A stretch of DNA of 64,000 bases from Saccopteryx bilineata (GCF_036850765.1 NC_089492.1:295625090-295689089), one strand, 5' to 3'. Shown: positions 1-12,351, counted from the stretch's first letter. A program made the numbers and translations. The notes: a model not told the origin generated them from the sequence alone.

Positions 1-1321
1 CTTTTGCCCATTTTTGGATTGGATTGCTTATCTTCCTAGTATTAAGTTTTACAAGTTCTTTATAAATTTTGGTTATTAACCCCTTATCAGACGCATTGCC
101 AAATATATTCTCCCATTGTGTAGTTTGTCTTTTTATTCTGTTCTTATTGTCTTTAGCTGTGCAGAAGCTTTTTAGTTTGATAAAGTCCCATTTGTTTATC
201 CTGTCTTTTGTTTCATTTGCCTGTGAAGACAAATCGGCAAATATATCGCTGTTACAGATGTCAGAGAGCTTACTGCCTATGTTTTCTTCTAAGATGCTTA
301 TGGTTTTACGGTTTACATTCAAGTCTTTTATCCATTTTGAGTTGATTTTTGTGAATGGTGGTAGTTTGTGGTCTAGTTTCATTTTTTTGCAGGTAGCTGT
401 CTAATTTTCCCAACACCATTTGTTGAAGAGGCTGTCTTTACTCCAATGTATGCTCTTACCTCCTTTGTCAAATATCGGTTGTCCATAAAAGTGTAGGTTT
501 ATTTCTGGTTTCTCAGTCTGTTCCATTGATCTATATGCCTGTTCTTATGCCAGTATCAGGCTGTTTTGAGTACAATGGCCTTATAATATAACTTGATATC
601 CGGAAGTGTGATACCTTCCACTTTATTCTTCCTTTTCAAGATTGCTGAGGCTATTCGTGTTCTCTTTTGGTTCCATATAAACTTTTGGAATATGTGTTCT
701 ATATCTTTGAAGTAAGTCATTGGTATTTTAATCGGTATTGCATTGAATTTATAAATTGCTTTGGGTAATATAGACATTTTAATGATGTTTATTCTTCCTA
801 ACCATGAGCACGGTATATGCCTCCACTTGTTTATATCTTCCCTGATTTCTTTTATCAATGTTTTATAATTTTCCGAGTACAAGTCTTTAATCTCCCTGGT
901 TAAATTTATTCATAGGTACTTTATTTTTTTATTGCAATGGTAAAGGGGATTGATTCCTTAATTTCTCTTTCTGACATTCATTGTTAGTGTATAAAAATGC
1001 CTCTGATTTCTGAGTATTGATTTTATATCCTGCCACCTTGCTGAATTCATTTATCAGGTCCAGTAGTTTTTTGACTGCGACTTTAGGATTTTCTATATAC
1101 AATATCATACCATCTGCAAATAATGATAGTTTTACTTCTTCTTTTCCAATTTTGATGCCTTTTTTTTTTTTTCTTGTCTAATTGCTGTGGCTAGGACTTC
1201 CAGAACTATGTTGAATAAGAGTGGTGAAAGGGGCACCTTGTTCCTGGTCTTAAGGGGATTGCTTTTAATTTTTGCCCATTGAGTATGATATTGGCTGTGG
1301 GTTTGTCATAGATGGCCTTTA
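1..1321 (-). mobile_element. L1 ORF2 reverse-transcriptase region (left half of split L1)
   Basis: Antisense L1: on the minus strand the reading encodes reverse-transcriptase pieces and downstream ORF2 ([19 protein letters not shown] at 556-882). Several frameshifts and stops. The catalytic FADD box reads FADG (1109-1117). The element runs out of the window on the left and continues at 6354 on the far side of the provirus. Confidence 0.88.
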
Positions 1322-1327
1322 TCATGT

Positions 1328-1806
1328 TGTAGTGGAATAACCCATTGCATGGCCTTGGATGGGAACACAGTCAACAAGAAAAGAATGTTTTGCCAAGAAA
1401 GTTGTTTTGTGACTTGAGGGCGAGTCACTGAAACAAGTCTATGTGACTGAAGGCAGTTGCTGGGCTTTTCTCAGTAAAACATTCTCATAAGATTTCTGTA
1501 CTTTCCTTATCCCTTAAGATAAGGAGAGGAATGTTGTGGGATCCATAGAAGCAATAGCAATTAATGCCTTCTGATATTATGTTGTTACTAAGCTATCTTG
1601 CAGGTGCACTCTATGTATCTTTAAGTAAAAGTTACTCTTGATGTTATGCCAATTTCTCAGTAAACAAGCTTTTTGAAGTCTTGTGAATAAAATTAGGACC
1701 CTGCATGAACTCAGGGCCATTTGCCTGAGCGAGCGGTGGTCCTTTGCTAGTCCTTGATGATTCTGTCTGCTGATCTCTCTTTCTGCGTCCCCGACTCACA
1801 ACAACA
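1328..1806 (+). repeat. 5' LTR of the endogenous retrovirus
   Basis: 479 nt, TG...CA ends, with an AATAAA polyadenylation motif near 1687. Compared by eye with the 3' LTR it differs by about 13 substitutions and three small indels, roughly 3 percent, which suggests an insertion several million years old. Confidence 0.88.
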
Positions 1807-1808
1807 TT

Positions 1809-1826
1809 TGGCGCCTACCGTGGGGC
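1809..1826 (+). other. Retroviral primer binding site (tRNA-Lys type)
   Basis: TGGCGCC just after the 5' LTR, followed by taccgtggggc. The start and end match the tRNA-Lys primer sites typical of betaretroviruses and HERV-K-type elements, with a small internal divergence. Confidence 0.75.
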
Positions 1827-1914
1827 CTTAAGAAGAGGTTGGGAACAGATGGAGCCCCGAAAGGGTAAATTGGACGCACTGTGTACGCGATACTTTCAGG
1901 TAACTAGCAAAGTC

Positions 1915-3590
1915 ATGGGAAATTCCCATTCATTACGTGACAATTATGTACAGGTTTTGACATCCCTTTTAAAAGGGTCTGGGACTCAATTAAAAGACAA
2001 GGTTTTGTTATGTCTTTTTTTTTTTTTTTTTGTATTTTTCTGAAGCTGGAAACGGGGAGAGACAGTCAGACTGACTCCCTCATGCGCCCGACCGGGATCC
2101 ACCCGGCACGCCCGCCAGGGGCAATGCTCTGCCCACCAGGGGGCGATGCTCTGCCCCTCCGGGGCGTCGCTCTGCCACGACCAGAGCCACTCTAGTGCCT
2201 GGAGCAGAGGCCAAAGAGCCATCCCCAGCACCTGGGCCATCTTTGCTCCAATGGAGCCTTGGCTGCGGGAGGGGAAGAGAGAGACAGAGAGGAAGGAGAG
2301 GGGGAGGGGTGGAGAAGCAAATGGGCGCTTCTCCTATGTGCCCTGGCCGGGAACCGAACCCGGGTCCCCCGCACGCCAGGCCGACGCTCTACCACTGAGC
2401 CAACCGGCCAGGGCCTTGTTATGTCTTTTAAATGCTATTCAGAAACACTGTTATTGGTATACTCCTGAACATTGTAATCAATTGAATTTGAATGTTTGGC
2501 AACAAGTAGGAAAATCTTTACGCTGTGTTCATCAGCACGGAGATCCACTTGATGCTGAAATGTGGGCTGCTTATAATCTTATTGCTACAGCCCTTGGACC
2601 TTTGCAATCAGATGGAGATTCTGTTAAAGACTTGAGTGAGCTTATTTTTAATAAGCCTGAAGAATTTGATTCAGCACAGAATGAACAGAATAATGACTTC
2701 GACAATACTGTCTCTGCTTCTGAAGTTACTGATAATGTTAATGAAATTCAGCCATCCACAGGCTTTCTTCACTCTTTCTTAAAAAATGAGGGAGCCCCTA
2801 TAGATGATGTTGCCTTTCTAAAACATTTATTAAGTAAACTACAATTTACACTGGAACAACAGGAGAATGGAAATCAGTATTCTGCTTATCCTGTTCAAAA
2901 GCAAGATATATGTGAGCCTATGGCTCCTCCAATTCAAGGTCAAAAATTAATTGGTACTGTCAGGGGAAGGATTTTTCAATTCCCTGAAATCTCTGAAATG
3001 CAACAGGTGCTTAAATGTCATAATGATTTAGAATCTAATTCTAGTAATTTTTCTGCATCTATGTTTCCAATTATTCGACAGCCTTTTCCTCTTAATGCTT
3101 CAGATCCTGGGGGAGGGCATAATATCCAATTTGACCAAACTGAATTTACTTTCTTAAAGCTAGTCAAACAATCTGTTGCAAAGTATGGACCTCAGTCCTC
3201 ATATGTCCAAGGTCTGATTTCTTCCTATTGTAATAATCATTTAATCATTCCTTTGGATTGGGATTTACTTGCTAGTACGGTTTTGGAACCAGGACAATAT
3301 TTACAATTAAAATCTTGGTGGAGAGAGGAGGCTTTTCAAATATCTCACATGAACCCCAGAAATAATCCCCCCAGAGTTACTTTTGAAATGCTCACCAGAG
3401 TTGGCACTTATGCAGCTGTGGGACAACAAACTGGTTATACTGATGCTGTTATAGCTCAGATTAGCTCACTTGTCTTAAAGCCTGGATGCAAATCACTAGA
3501 GTTGGAGACAAGGAAGAAAAGCTTAAAGCTTTACATCAGTTGGTACAAATTCAATTAGAATTAGGACATATAGAAGAATCATGAAGTCCT
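1915..3590 (+). pseudogene. ERV gag remnant, split by a SINE
   Basis: An ATG at 1915 begins a matrix-like reading frame (MGNSHS, where Gly2 would be myristoylated) that stays open until a SINE enters at 2019. After the SINE, from 2430, gag coding resumes and runs open to about 3500. The stretch near 3110-3480 has the look of a retroviral capsid. Near its end the frame is lost; similarity seems to go on in another frame up to a stop near 3590. A longer open frame across the SINE junction is accidental. Not functional as it stands. Confidence 0.75.
2019..2415 (-). repeat. VES-type SINE inserted in gag
   Basis: Minus-strand copy with oligo-T on the left and the tRNA-like head (ending ggccagggcc) on the right. 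A 14-bp duplication, ttgttatgtctttt, flanks it at 2005-2018 and 2416-2429. It is one of the best preserved copies in the window. Confidence 0.92.
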
Positions 3591-3599
3591 TAGAATTCT

Positions 3600-4900
3600 C
3601 TAGTCTTTGTAATAATAAAATAAATAAATACTAATTTTCTTTGGTGTTTTAGCTACAATCCTCTGAGCTATCATTTTGTTTCTTTCTTATTCTTTGCCTG
3701 GAAACTGAGGCAGGGGACATGTGTTGGATCTGACTATAGAAAATATCCCAGCAGCTGCCAAGAGAATTTTCTTGGGGAAATTTTGTTTAGTCTCATCCAT
3801 CGTCAGTCCCTCTGTCAGAAAATGCCCTGATTAAAATCAGGCAGGCATCTTTCTAGTCTGACTGTGCTCTGAAATCCCGGGTTTCTCTTTGGTTTGTCTA
3901 GACTGGTTTGTCTGATTCTAATTTCTGTTTAGTTTTTGTTTGATGTTGTCTAAAATGTGATTTTTAAGGCCTGAATTGTGTTTACATACAAAGATTAAAA
4001 ATGCTGGCTTTTATATTGAAAAAATAGTTTCATCCATATATTTTTTGCTTTAAAATGAGAAATTATAAGGAGCGCTCATTTAAATTTAAATTGAATAGAA
4101 TATGGATCCTTAAGACTTGCTAATTTAGTTAATACATTGTAAGGTATATTCAAAGTTTGAAATCAAATAAGAATTCAAATATTAGGATTAAAGTTATATG
4201 TTATACTTATGTTTCTGTGTTGAAAATTGTCTTGTTTATGTGTAAAATATGCTCAAATTTGTAAAACTAAGGAATTAAAGAAAATTAAGTCATTTTAAGA
4301 ATTTATCTCAAGCTGCTTCAGACAGTTGGCTGCTTGTAAGGCCACATCCTGAAAAAGGAGACACTGAGGAAAGCGGGAATTTAGTTCCTCTGATGCCCTA
4401 TAATAGACTTAACAATACAAAAGACTTATAGATTTAAAAGCAATACATCTGTACATAAAACGTTATAGATTAAAGCCCTCATAGCTCCGCCCGAGTAAGG
4501 GGCAGGGTGCTGATTTAAGGTGGCATAAGAACAATAGTTTAATTACAGCTGGTGATCAAAGTAATCATACTATCATATAACATAGAGGAAGGATGTCACC
4601 TCAATCTCCTCATATAAAATTTGGGCCTATACAATGTCATTCGTAGAAAGTAGCCATGGGGCTTAAACAGTGTAGAAAGGAAAAATCTGGAGAAATTATC
4701 CTTCTAATTATATTGTTAATCTTTAAGAAAAATAGAACATTTTATATCTGCTTGTGTTAGATTGCTTTATATGTTTGTTAAAGGTGAAACCAAATAGACA
4801 GCTGAAAATTATTCAATAACTTGCAATAAGTGTGCTTTTTATACATGTATTAACTCTTCTATTCTTTTTAATAAAATAGTCAAAGTCTTTACATTTTAAG
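3600..4900 (+). other. Non-coding AT-rich interior of the provirus
   Basis: No open frame of note on either strand and no recognisable protease, integrase or reverse-transcriptase motif. It contains a short run resembling a splice acceptor near 4870-4880, but nothing further can be supported. It may be decayed or replaced retroviral sequence. Confidence 0.5.
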
Positions 4901-4929
4901 AACCTGAACAGGAGTCTGGATTCCAGTAC

Positions 4930-5830
4930 AGATGCATCAGATGTGGCAGGGTTCCCCTTCCAAGATGCTGTTACAACATCTTATTAAGTCCTTGAAGCAA
5001 ACCAAGAGACTGGTTGGACTGATCATTGCCATCATTATATGACTAATAGCTGTAACCACCGTGGCTGCTGTATCTGGAGTTACATTACATCAAAGTATAC
5101 AGACTGTGGACTTTGTGCAAAAATGGCATGAAGATTCTGAACAACTGTGGACTTCTCAATAATGTATAAATAGTAACATTAATACTAAAGTTAATGATTT
5201 AGAACAGACTATGATTGTGTTAAGAGATCAAATTGTTAGCCTGCAAAGACAAATTAAGCTAAGATGTGATTAGAATGTAACTACTTTTTGTGTTACCCCT
5301 ATTTCTTAAAATCATACTTATTTCCCTTAGGAAAATGTTAGAAAGCATTTGTTAAATCATGATAATGTAACTAAAGAAATCATTAAATTACAAAGACATA
5401 TTCATGAAGCTTTTCAAAGAAAATTAGAAATTCTGACATGTCAACCTATATTGAAGGGATTAATGGATAATTTATCGCAATTAAATCCTATTAAATATAT
5501 TAAAGGATTTTGGGAATCCATTGTAGGACTTTTTAAAAAAATATATTTTTATTTATTCATTATAGAGAGGAAACAGAGAGAGAGAAGAGGGGAAGAGCAG
5601 GAAGCATCAACTCCCATATGTGCCTTGACCAGGCAAGCCCAGGGTTTTGAACCGGCAACCTCAGTGTTTCCAGGTTGACGCTTTATCCACTGCGCCACCA
5701 CAGGTGAGGCTGTAGGACTTTTTATAATAATAATTCTATGTTTTCTTTTATATATAGTCTGTCGACAAATCAAAGCAAGAGAAATAAGGGATGAATGACA
5801 GAAGGCTGTGTTTTCTGTGGTGCTTCATAA
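4930..5830 (+). pseudogene. ERV env transmembrane-subunit remnant
   Basis: Frames with several stops encode pieces resembling the class II ERV transmembrane subunit: a hydrophobic fusion-peptide-like start near 5020-5090, a heptad-rich region and a Cys-containing loop near 5260-5300. A family B SINE (5532-5712) interrupts the 3' part. No surface subunit is recognisable upstream. Clearly non-coding today. Confidence 0.6.
5532..5712 (-). repeat. tRNA-derived SINE (family B) inside the env remnant
   Basis: Minus-strand copy; head ctgcgccaccacaggt on the right, A/T-rich tail on the left. The flanking tgtaggacttttt occurs on both sides (5522 and 5710), the target duplication. Confidence 0.88.
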
Positions 5831-5844
5831 CATTCAGCATAAAC

Positions 5845-5857
5845 AAAAAGGGGGAAA
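5845..5857 (+). other. Polypurine tract before the 3' LTR
   Basis: aaaaagggggaaa directly abuts the 3' LTR start TGTAGTGG, as expected for the plus-strand primer of a retrovirus. Confidence 0.8.
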
Positions 5858-6347
5858 TGTAGTGGAATAACCCACTGCATGGCCTTGGATGGAAACACAG
5901 CCAACAAGAAATGAATGTTTTGCCAAGAAAGTTGTTTTGTGACTTGAAGGCGGGTCACTGAAACAGGTCTATTCTATGTGACTGAAGGCAGTTGCTGGGC
6001 TTTTCTCAGTAAAACATTCTCATAAGATTTCAGTACCTTCCAAGGTTATCCCTTCAGATAAGGAGAGGAATGTTGTGGGACCCATAGAAGCAATAGCAAT
6101 TAATGCCTTCTGATATTATGTTGTTACTAAGCTATCTTGCAGGTGCACTCTATGTATCTTTAAGTAAAAGTTACTCTTGATGTTATGCCAATTTCTCAGT
6201 AAACAAGCTTTTTGAAGTCTTGTGAATAAAATTAGGACACTGCATGAACTCAGGGCCATTTGCCTGAGCGAGCGGTGGTCCTTTGCTAGTCCTTGATGAT
6301 TCTGTCTGCTGATCTCTCTCTCTCTGCGCCCCCGACTCACAACAACA
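5858..6347 (+). repeat. 3' LTR of the endogenous retrovirus
   Basis: 490 nt; longer than the 5' LTR because of two small insertions (near 5970 and 6040) and a longer CT run near its end. Confidence 0.88.
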
Positions 6348-6353
6348 TCATGT

Positions 6354-9300
6354 TGAGGTATGTTCCCTGTATTCCCACTTTGCTGAGAGTTTTGATCATG
6401 AATGAGTGCTTGATTTTATCAAATGCTTTTTCTGCATCTATTGAAATTATCATGTGGTTTTTCTCCTTCCTTTTGTTTATGTGATGAATCACATTGATTG
6501 ATTTGCAAATATTGTACCAGCCTTGCCTCCCAAGAATAAATCCCACTTGATCATGGTGTATGATTTTTTTCATATATTGCTAGATCCAGTTTGCTAATAT
6601 TTTGTTGAGGATTTTTGTATCTAAATTCATCAGGGATATTGGCCTATAATTTTCTTTTTTTGTGTTGTCTTTGCCTGGTTTTGGAATCAGAATTATGCTT
6701 GCCTCATAAAAGGAGCTTGGAAGTCTTCCTCTTGAATTTTTTGAAATAGCTTGAGAAGGATAGGAGTTAGTTCTTCTTTGAATATTTGGTAGAATTCACT
6801 TGTGAAGCCATCAGGCCCAGGACTTTTTTTGGGGGGGAGTTTTTTGACAACTGTTTCAATCTCATTTGTTGTAATTGGTCTGTTTAGGTTTTCTGATTCT
6901 TCCAGATTAATTTTTGGAAGATTATATGTTTCAAGGAATTTGTCCATTTCATCTAGGTTGTCTAGTTTTTTGGTGTACAGTTCTTCATAGTATTTTCTTA
7001 CAATATTTTGTATTTCTGTTGTGTCAGTTTTTATTTCTCCACTCTTGTTTCTAATTTTATTTATTTAAGTCCTCTCTCTTTTTTTCTTGGTGAGTCTGGT
7101 TAAAGGTTCATCGATCTTGTTTACCTTTTCAAAGAACCAGCTCCTGGTTTCATTGATCCTCTGTATTGTTTCTTTAGCCTCTATGTCATTTATTTCTGCT
7201 CTGATCTTTATTATTTCCTTCCTTCTACTAGCTCTGGGCTTTACTTGCTCTTCTTTTTCTAGTTCTTTTAGATATAGGGTCAAGTTGTTTATTTGAGCTT
7301 TTTCTAGCTTCTTGAGGTATGCCTGTAATGCTATAAACTTCCCTCCCAGGACTGCTTTTGCTGTGTCCCATAAATTTTGAGTTGATGTATGCTCATTATC
7401 ATTTGTTTCTAGGAATTTTTTAATTTCTTCTTTGATCTCATTGTTTACCCATTTGTTATTTAATAACATGCTATTTAGTTTCCAAGTGTTTGAGTATTTT
7501 TCAGTTTTTCTGTTGTGGTTGATTTCTAGTTTAATGCCATTGTGATCAGAGAAAGTGCTCGATATGATTTCAATCTTCTTAAATTTGTTGAGACCACTTT
7601 TGTGCCCTAACATGTGGTCTATTCTAGAGAATGTACCATGAGCGCTTGAAAAAAATGTATATTCTGCTGTTTTAGGGTGAAAGGTTCTGAAGATATCTAT
7701 TAAATCGAGTTGATCTAATATGTCCTTTAAGTCTGCTATTTCTTTGTTAATTTTCTTTCTTGAGGATCTGTCTAATGATGTTAATGGGGTATTGAAATCC
7801 CCTACTATTATAGTATTGCTGTTGATCTTGCCCTTTAAATCCATCAAAGTCTGCTTTATATATTTAGGTGCTCCTATATTAGGTGAGTAGATATTTATAA
7901 TGGTTATATCTTCCTTTTGGATTGCTCCCTTTATCATTATGTAGTGACCTTCTTTATCTCTAACTATAGTCTTTGTTTTAAAGTCCATTTTGTCTAATAT
8001 AAGTATTGCTATCCCAGCTTTTTTTCATTTCCATTTGGTGAAATATTTTTTTTTCCATCCTTTTATCTTCAGTCTATGTGCATCTTTTGATTTAAGGTGT
8101 GTCTCTTGTAGACAGCATATTATGGGTCCTGTTTTCTTATCCATGCAGCTACCCTATGTCTTTTGATCGGATCATTTAATCCATTTACATTTAAGGTTAT
8201 TATTGATATGTAATTGTTTATTGCCATTTTATTCTTTAAAACTGTATTCCTCTTTTGCTATATTCTTTTTCTCCTTTGATCTGTTTACAACAGGTCCCTT
8301 AGCATTTCTTGCAGCCTTGATTTGGTTGTAGTGAATTCCTTGAGGTTTTTTTTTACTGTAAAGCTTTTTATTTCTTCTTCAATTTTAAATGATAGCCTTG
8401 CTGGATAAAGTAGTCTTGATTGTAGGCTCTTGTACTGCATTACTTTGAATATTTCTTGCCATTCCCTTCTAGCCTCAAGTGTTTCTGTTGAGAAGTCAGA
8501 AGTCATCCTTATGGGGGCTCCTTTTTAGGTGATAGTCTTTTTTTCTCTAGCAGCTTTTAATATTTTCTCTTTATCACTTAGCTTTGGTATTTTAATTATG
8601 ATGTGTCTTGGTGTTGATTCTTTGAGTTTCTCCTTAATGGAGTTCTCTGTGCTTCCTGAACATGTGAGATGTTTTTCTGCCTTAATCGAGGGAAGTTTTC
8701 AGCTATGATATGCTTGAACAAAGTCTCTATCCCTTGTTCTTTCTCTTGTTCTTCAGGAACCCCTATGATGCGGATGTTATTTTTCTTCATGTTGTCACAG
8801 AGCTCTCTTAGAGTTTTTTCAGACTTTTTGAGTCTCTTTTCTTTTTTCTGCTCTGCTTCCATGCCTTTATTTATCATGTCCTCTAACTCGCTGATTCGAT
8901 TCTCTGCTTTATCCATCCTGCTTTTAATTCCTTCCATTGTGTTCTTTATTTCAGATACTGTATTTGTCATTTCTGACTGATTCTTTTTTACTATTTCAAT
9001 GTCCTTTTTTATATTTGCTATCTCTTTATTTAGGTGTTTGTAATGACCATCTATTGTTGTTCTAATATCTTTGAGCATCCTAACAATCGTTATTTTAAAC
9101 TCTGCATCTGGTAATTTGGTTATATCTGATTCATTTAGGTCCTTTTCTGGGGATTTCTCTTGGTTCGTTTGTGTTGCATTTCTTTGCCTTTGCATTTTCT
9201 CTGTGTAAAGAAAGGTTTTGGTCACTGGAGTCCATTGGGTATGGCCTCTGTTCCCTAGGTATGGTCTGTCTGCAGGCCCACCACCCCCTCTTCTGTTGCT

Positions 9301-9430
9301 GCCTAGGGCTTTTGGGTTTGGGTGTTGCTGGTGCCTGCCCACTGGGACTGTTGCTGTAGTTTCCACCTCTCCCTCACAGGAGTGGCTCGAAGCATCAATT
9401 CTTTGTTGCAGTACCTTAGTTGTTCATTGA
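6354..9430 (-). mobile_element. L1 5' half: ORF1 and ORF2 endonuclease/RT start
   Basis: Continuation of the same L1. Reading leftwards: ORF1p from an ATG at 9195 (MQRQRNATQTNQEK) with coiled coil and RNA-binding domain, broken by a frameshift near 8600; ORF2 endonuclease (7065-8200; GDFNTPL and SDHNGI motifs visible) and the start of the reverse transcriptase (6354-6950; [14 protein letters not shown]). Not retrotransposition-competent. The 5' end is close to 9.4 kb, where a SINE fragment abuts. Confidence 0.87.
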
Positions 9431-9587
9431 TTGCTTTCTCATATGTGCCTTGGGGGGGGCTACAGCAGACCAAGTGACCCCTTACTCAAGCCAGTGACCA
9501 TGGGGTCATGTCTATGATCCCACACTCAAGCCAGTGACCCTGCACTCAAGCTGGTGAGCCCCTGCTCAAGCCAGATGAGCCCACACT
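9375..9587 (-). repeat. Family C SINE, partial, at the L1 5' border
   Basis: Contains the family signature (ctcatatgtgccttg, ctcaagccagtgacc) but lacks the tRNA-like head. Confidence 0.75.
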
Positions 9588-10500
9588 TAACAGTTTTATA
9601 GCTGTATAAAAATGGCGCCAGCTAAAGTATACAGGTTGACAAGTTTGGGCATAGATGAGCACTTGTGAAACCATCACCACCATTAAGGCAACAATAATAA
9701 GACATCTCTCTGGCCTCTTGGAAAGTTCCTTGGAGTCTTTTTGTGCTTGGGGCATATGTACACACTTAACATGGGATCTACCTGTTAGAATTAATCAGAG
9801 TCTGAAAAGACCAGTGTAACAGGCTTCACTGAAAAGAAACCTGCCAGGCTGGCTCACAAGGGGAGTCATGCCTGGGACCTGGTTTTAAGGGTTTGGGGGA
9901 GGAGGAGTGAGATGTGTCTTGGGCATCATTTAATTGGCTGCTGGATAAAGGATTGTCTTTTATTGTAGTTTGCCAGGACTTCTCAGCTTGTGACATCAGA
10001 CATTCCTCTGTAGTTGGTCATCTGCTGCAATCCCTGAAACAGAATTACTGACAGGGTTAAAGAAATGAAACCTAAGACTACCCTCTTTGCAACATTTTAA
10101 AGAACAACACAGTCTTGTTGATGGGAGGGGGTGGGGGCAGGGGGGTATCGGCCGCACTTTGCTGAGCATTAGATCTCCCCAGCATGTGCCTTCTGCAGGT
10201 GCCGCGAAACAGACAGACAAGGCATGTGGCTCAGCCTATAAATGAAGCAAAGCTGAAAGACAGGATGCCCAGGGATATCAGCCGGTCCCCAAAGGACAAG
10301 CACTGCCTGCTGCCACTTCCATGTGGCACCCTGAAAGGGTCCACTTCCCAGAAGAAGCTGGGAAATCCAGTGGTGGTTAGTTACCGGGACCAGGGGGCAG
10401 CAGGACACACTGGGCGCCTCCCGTGTTCGCTGCAGGAATTTTCTCAGGTCCTTTCTGGTCTCCTTGGAAGCTCCCCACTTTCTTGACCCAAGAGATTTCA
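9588..10500. other. Intergenic, mostly unique sequence
   Basis: 9588-9780 looks like an old, antisense LINE 3' end. The rest is unremarkable; a 100-codon ATG frame on the plus strand at 10184-10486 has no recognisable domain and is probably chance. Confidence 0.4.
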
Positions 10501-10504
10501 GTTT

Positions 10505-10697
10505 TTTCTTTTTTTTTTTAAATTAAGATTTTACTTATTGATTTGAGAGAGAAAGAGAGAGGAAGGGACAGGGAGAGGGAAGCATCAACTCATAGTTGCT
10601 TTCTCACATGTGCCTTGACTGGGCAAGACCTAGGCTTTGAATCTGCAACTTCAGCACTCCAGGTCGATACCTCATCCACTGCGCCACCAAAGGCCAG
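10505..10697 (-). repeat. Family B SINE
   Basis: Minus-strand; flanked by gatttcagtttttt on both sides (10492 and 10699), its target duplication. Confidence 0.85.
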
Positions 10698-10721
10698 GTG
10701 ATTTCAGTTTTTTGCTTTTGT

Positions 10722-11092
10722 TTTTTGTATTTTTCCAAAGTTAGAAGCAGGGAAGCAGAGAGAAAGACTTTCACATGCCCCAGACCGGGATCCACCCCAC
10801 ATGCCCACTAGGGGGTGATGCCCACCCTATCTGGGGTGTTTCTCCATTGCTCAGCAACTGAGCTATTCTTAGTGCCTGAGGCCAAGGCCATGGAGCCATC
10901 CTCAGCACCTGGGCCAACTTTGCTCCAATGGAGCCTTGGCTGTGGGAGGGGAAGAAAGAGACAGAGAGAAAGGAGAGGGACAAGGGTGGAGAAGCAGATG
11001 GGTGCTTCTCCTGTGTGCCCTGACCAGGAATCAAACCTAGAACATCCACACACCAGGCGGATGCTCTACCACTGAGCCAACTGGCCAGGGCC
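10722..11092 (-). repeat. VES-type SINE
   Basis: Minus-strand; head ends gccaactggccagggcc on the right. Confidence 0.88.
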
Positions 11093-11824
11093 TCACAAAG
11101 AAAACTCACAAACAAAACAACTTCCAGCTGAATTTCTTTATTCTTGTGTTTTCTCTCTCAAGGGCTTCTGCACCCACACTTCAGTGGCCAGTGCCCCTTA
11201 CCTCTTTCCAGTCTTCTTGGCTCAATCCGATGGACCCTTCAAGTCTCGTGTATGTCATTCTTTTTCCTGATGTCACTTTGCTTCTTCTATTCTGCGTGTC
11301 ATCTCATGGTCCCTGGTAGGGTCCCTTCTCCTACTCAATATATCTAATACTGATCACCTTTGACTCCTCATTATTCACAGAGTCCATATTTGCAAATTCA
11401 CCTACTGGCTAACATGTATCTGGAACCCTCAAAGTTAATAGTTGGGTATTTTCTCGGGTCATTCTCTAACAGGCATGGAGTGGTGGAAAATTCCAGCTGC
11501 CCGAGCATGTCCCCAGCTGAGGTGGCCGCCGCATTCTATCTCACAGTCTCTCTATGCGTGTCCTTCCGTGCAAATGTGTTGGGTGCTGTGGTTTTGCATT
11601 CCTGTGCTTGTTCTTGGGGGCCTCACTGTTTCACGTGGCCTCCACGTGTCACACTGATGTGGGGTCTGGTGTCCTGAGTGTGCAAAGGCTGCGATGGGGT
11701 TTACTGGAGAAAGATGCACATGAGACAGACTTCCCTCAGGCATGCGTGAGCACGCTCTTGGCCCTAAATTCAATGTTCAATGTTAACAACACAACAATAT
11801 ACATTAAATAAGGTGTCTTTATTA
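11093..11824. other. Intergenic unique sequence
   Basis: No supported gene. Short overlapping open frames lie on both strands at 11360-11811; none carries a recognisable domain. Confidence 0.4.
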
Positions 11825-11978
11825 CTTTTTCTTTTTATTGAATTTGTTGGGGGTGATACCAGTTAACAAAGTTAGACAGGTTTCAGGCTCACAATTCTAC
11901 AACATATCACTGTATACTGTGTTCTGTGTTTGCCATCCCCCCACCCCCCAGTCAAGTCTCTATCCATCAACATTTATT
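11825..11978 (-). mobile_element. L1 3' UTR fragment
   Basis: Antisense L1 3'-UTR-like text (gatac/cagttaacaaagttag, acaattctacaacatatcactgt), a type repeated near 36.75 kb. Confidence 0.65.
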
Positions 11979-11985
11979 ATTTTTT

Positions 11986-12351
11986 TTATTGTATTTTTTT
12001 CTGAAGTGAGAAGCAGGTAGGCGAGACAGACTCTCACATGTGCCCTATCAGGATCCACCCAGCATGCCCACCAGGGGGCAATGCTCTGCCCATCTGGGAA
12101 TTTGCTCTGTTGTGGCCGGAGCCATTCTAGTGCCTGAAGCAGAGTCCATGGAGCCATCCTCAGTGCCTGGGCCAACTTTGCTCCAGTGGAACCTTGGCTG
12201 CAGGAGGGGAAGAGAGAGATAGAGAGGAAGAATAGGGGGAAGGGGGAAAAAGCAGATGGACACTTCTCCTATGTGCTCTGACCGAGAATTGAACCCAGAA
12301 CTTCCACACGCCTAGCTGACACTCTACCACTAAGCCAACTTACCAGGGCTA
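11986..12351 (-). repeat. VES-type SINE
   Basis: Minus-strand; tail on the left, head ending aacttaccagggc. Confidence 0.88.

Larger units (their letters stand above)
1328..6347 (+). mobile_element. Class II (betaretrovirus-like) endogenous retrovirus, defective provirus
   Basis: Two LTRs share the same ends (TGTAGTGG...ACAACA) and are flanked by an identical 6-bp target duplication, tcatgt, at 1322-1327 and 6348-6353. A tRNA-Lys-type primer binding site, a gag-like ORF, an env transmembrane remnant with stops and a polypurine tract lie between them. No pro or pol region is recognisable: about 1.3 kb of AT-rich, non-coding sequence (3600-4900) lies where they should be. The element sits inside an older minus-strand L1 and was itself entered by two SINEs. 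Confidence 0.88.

Noticed and set aside
2146..3558. 471-codon open frame as a gene
   Set aside because: It begins inside an inserted SINE and ends in a frameshifted gag; it is a chimera of repeats.
10184..10486. 101-codon ATG frame
   Set aside because: No recognisable domain, no intron/exon support.
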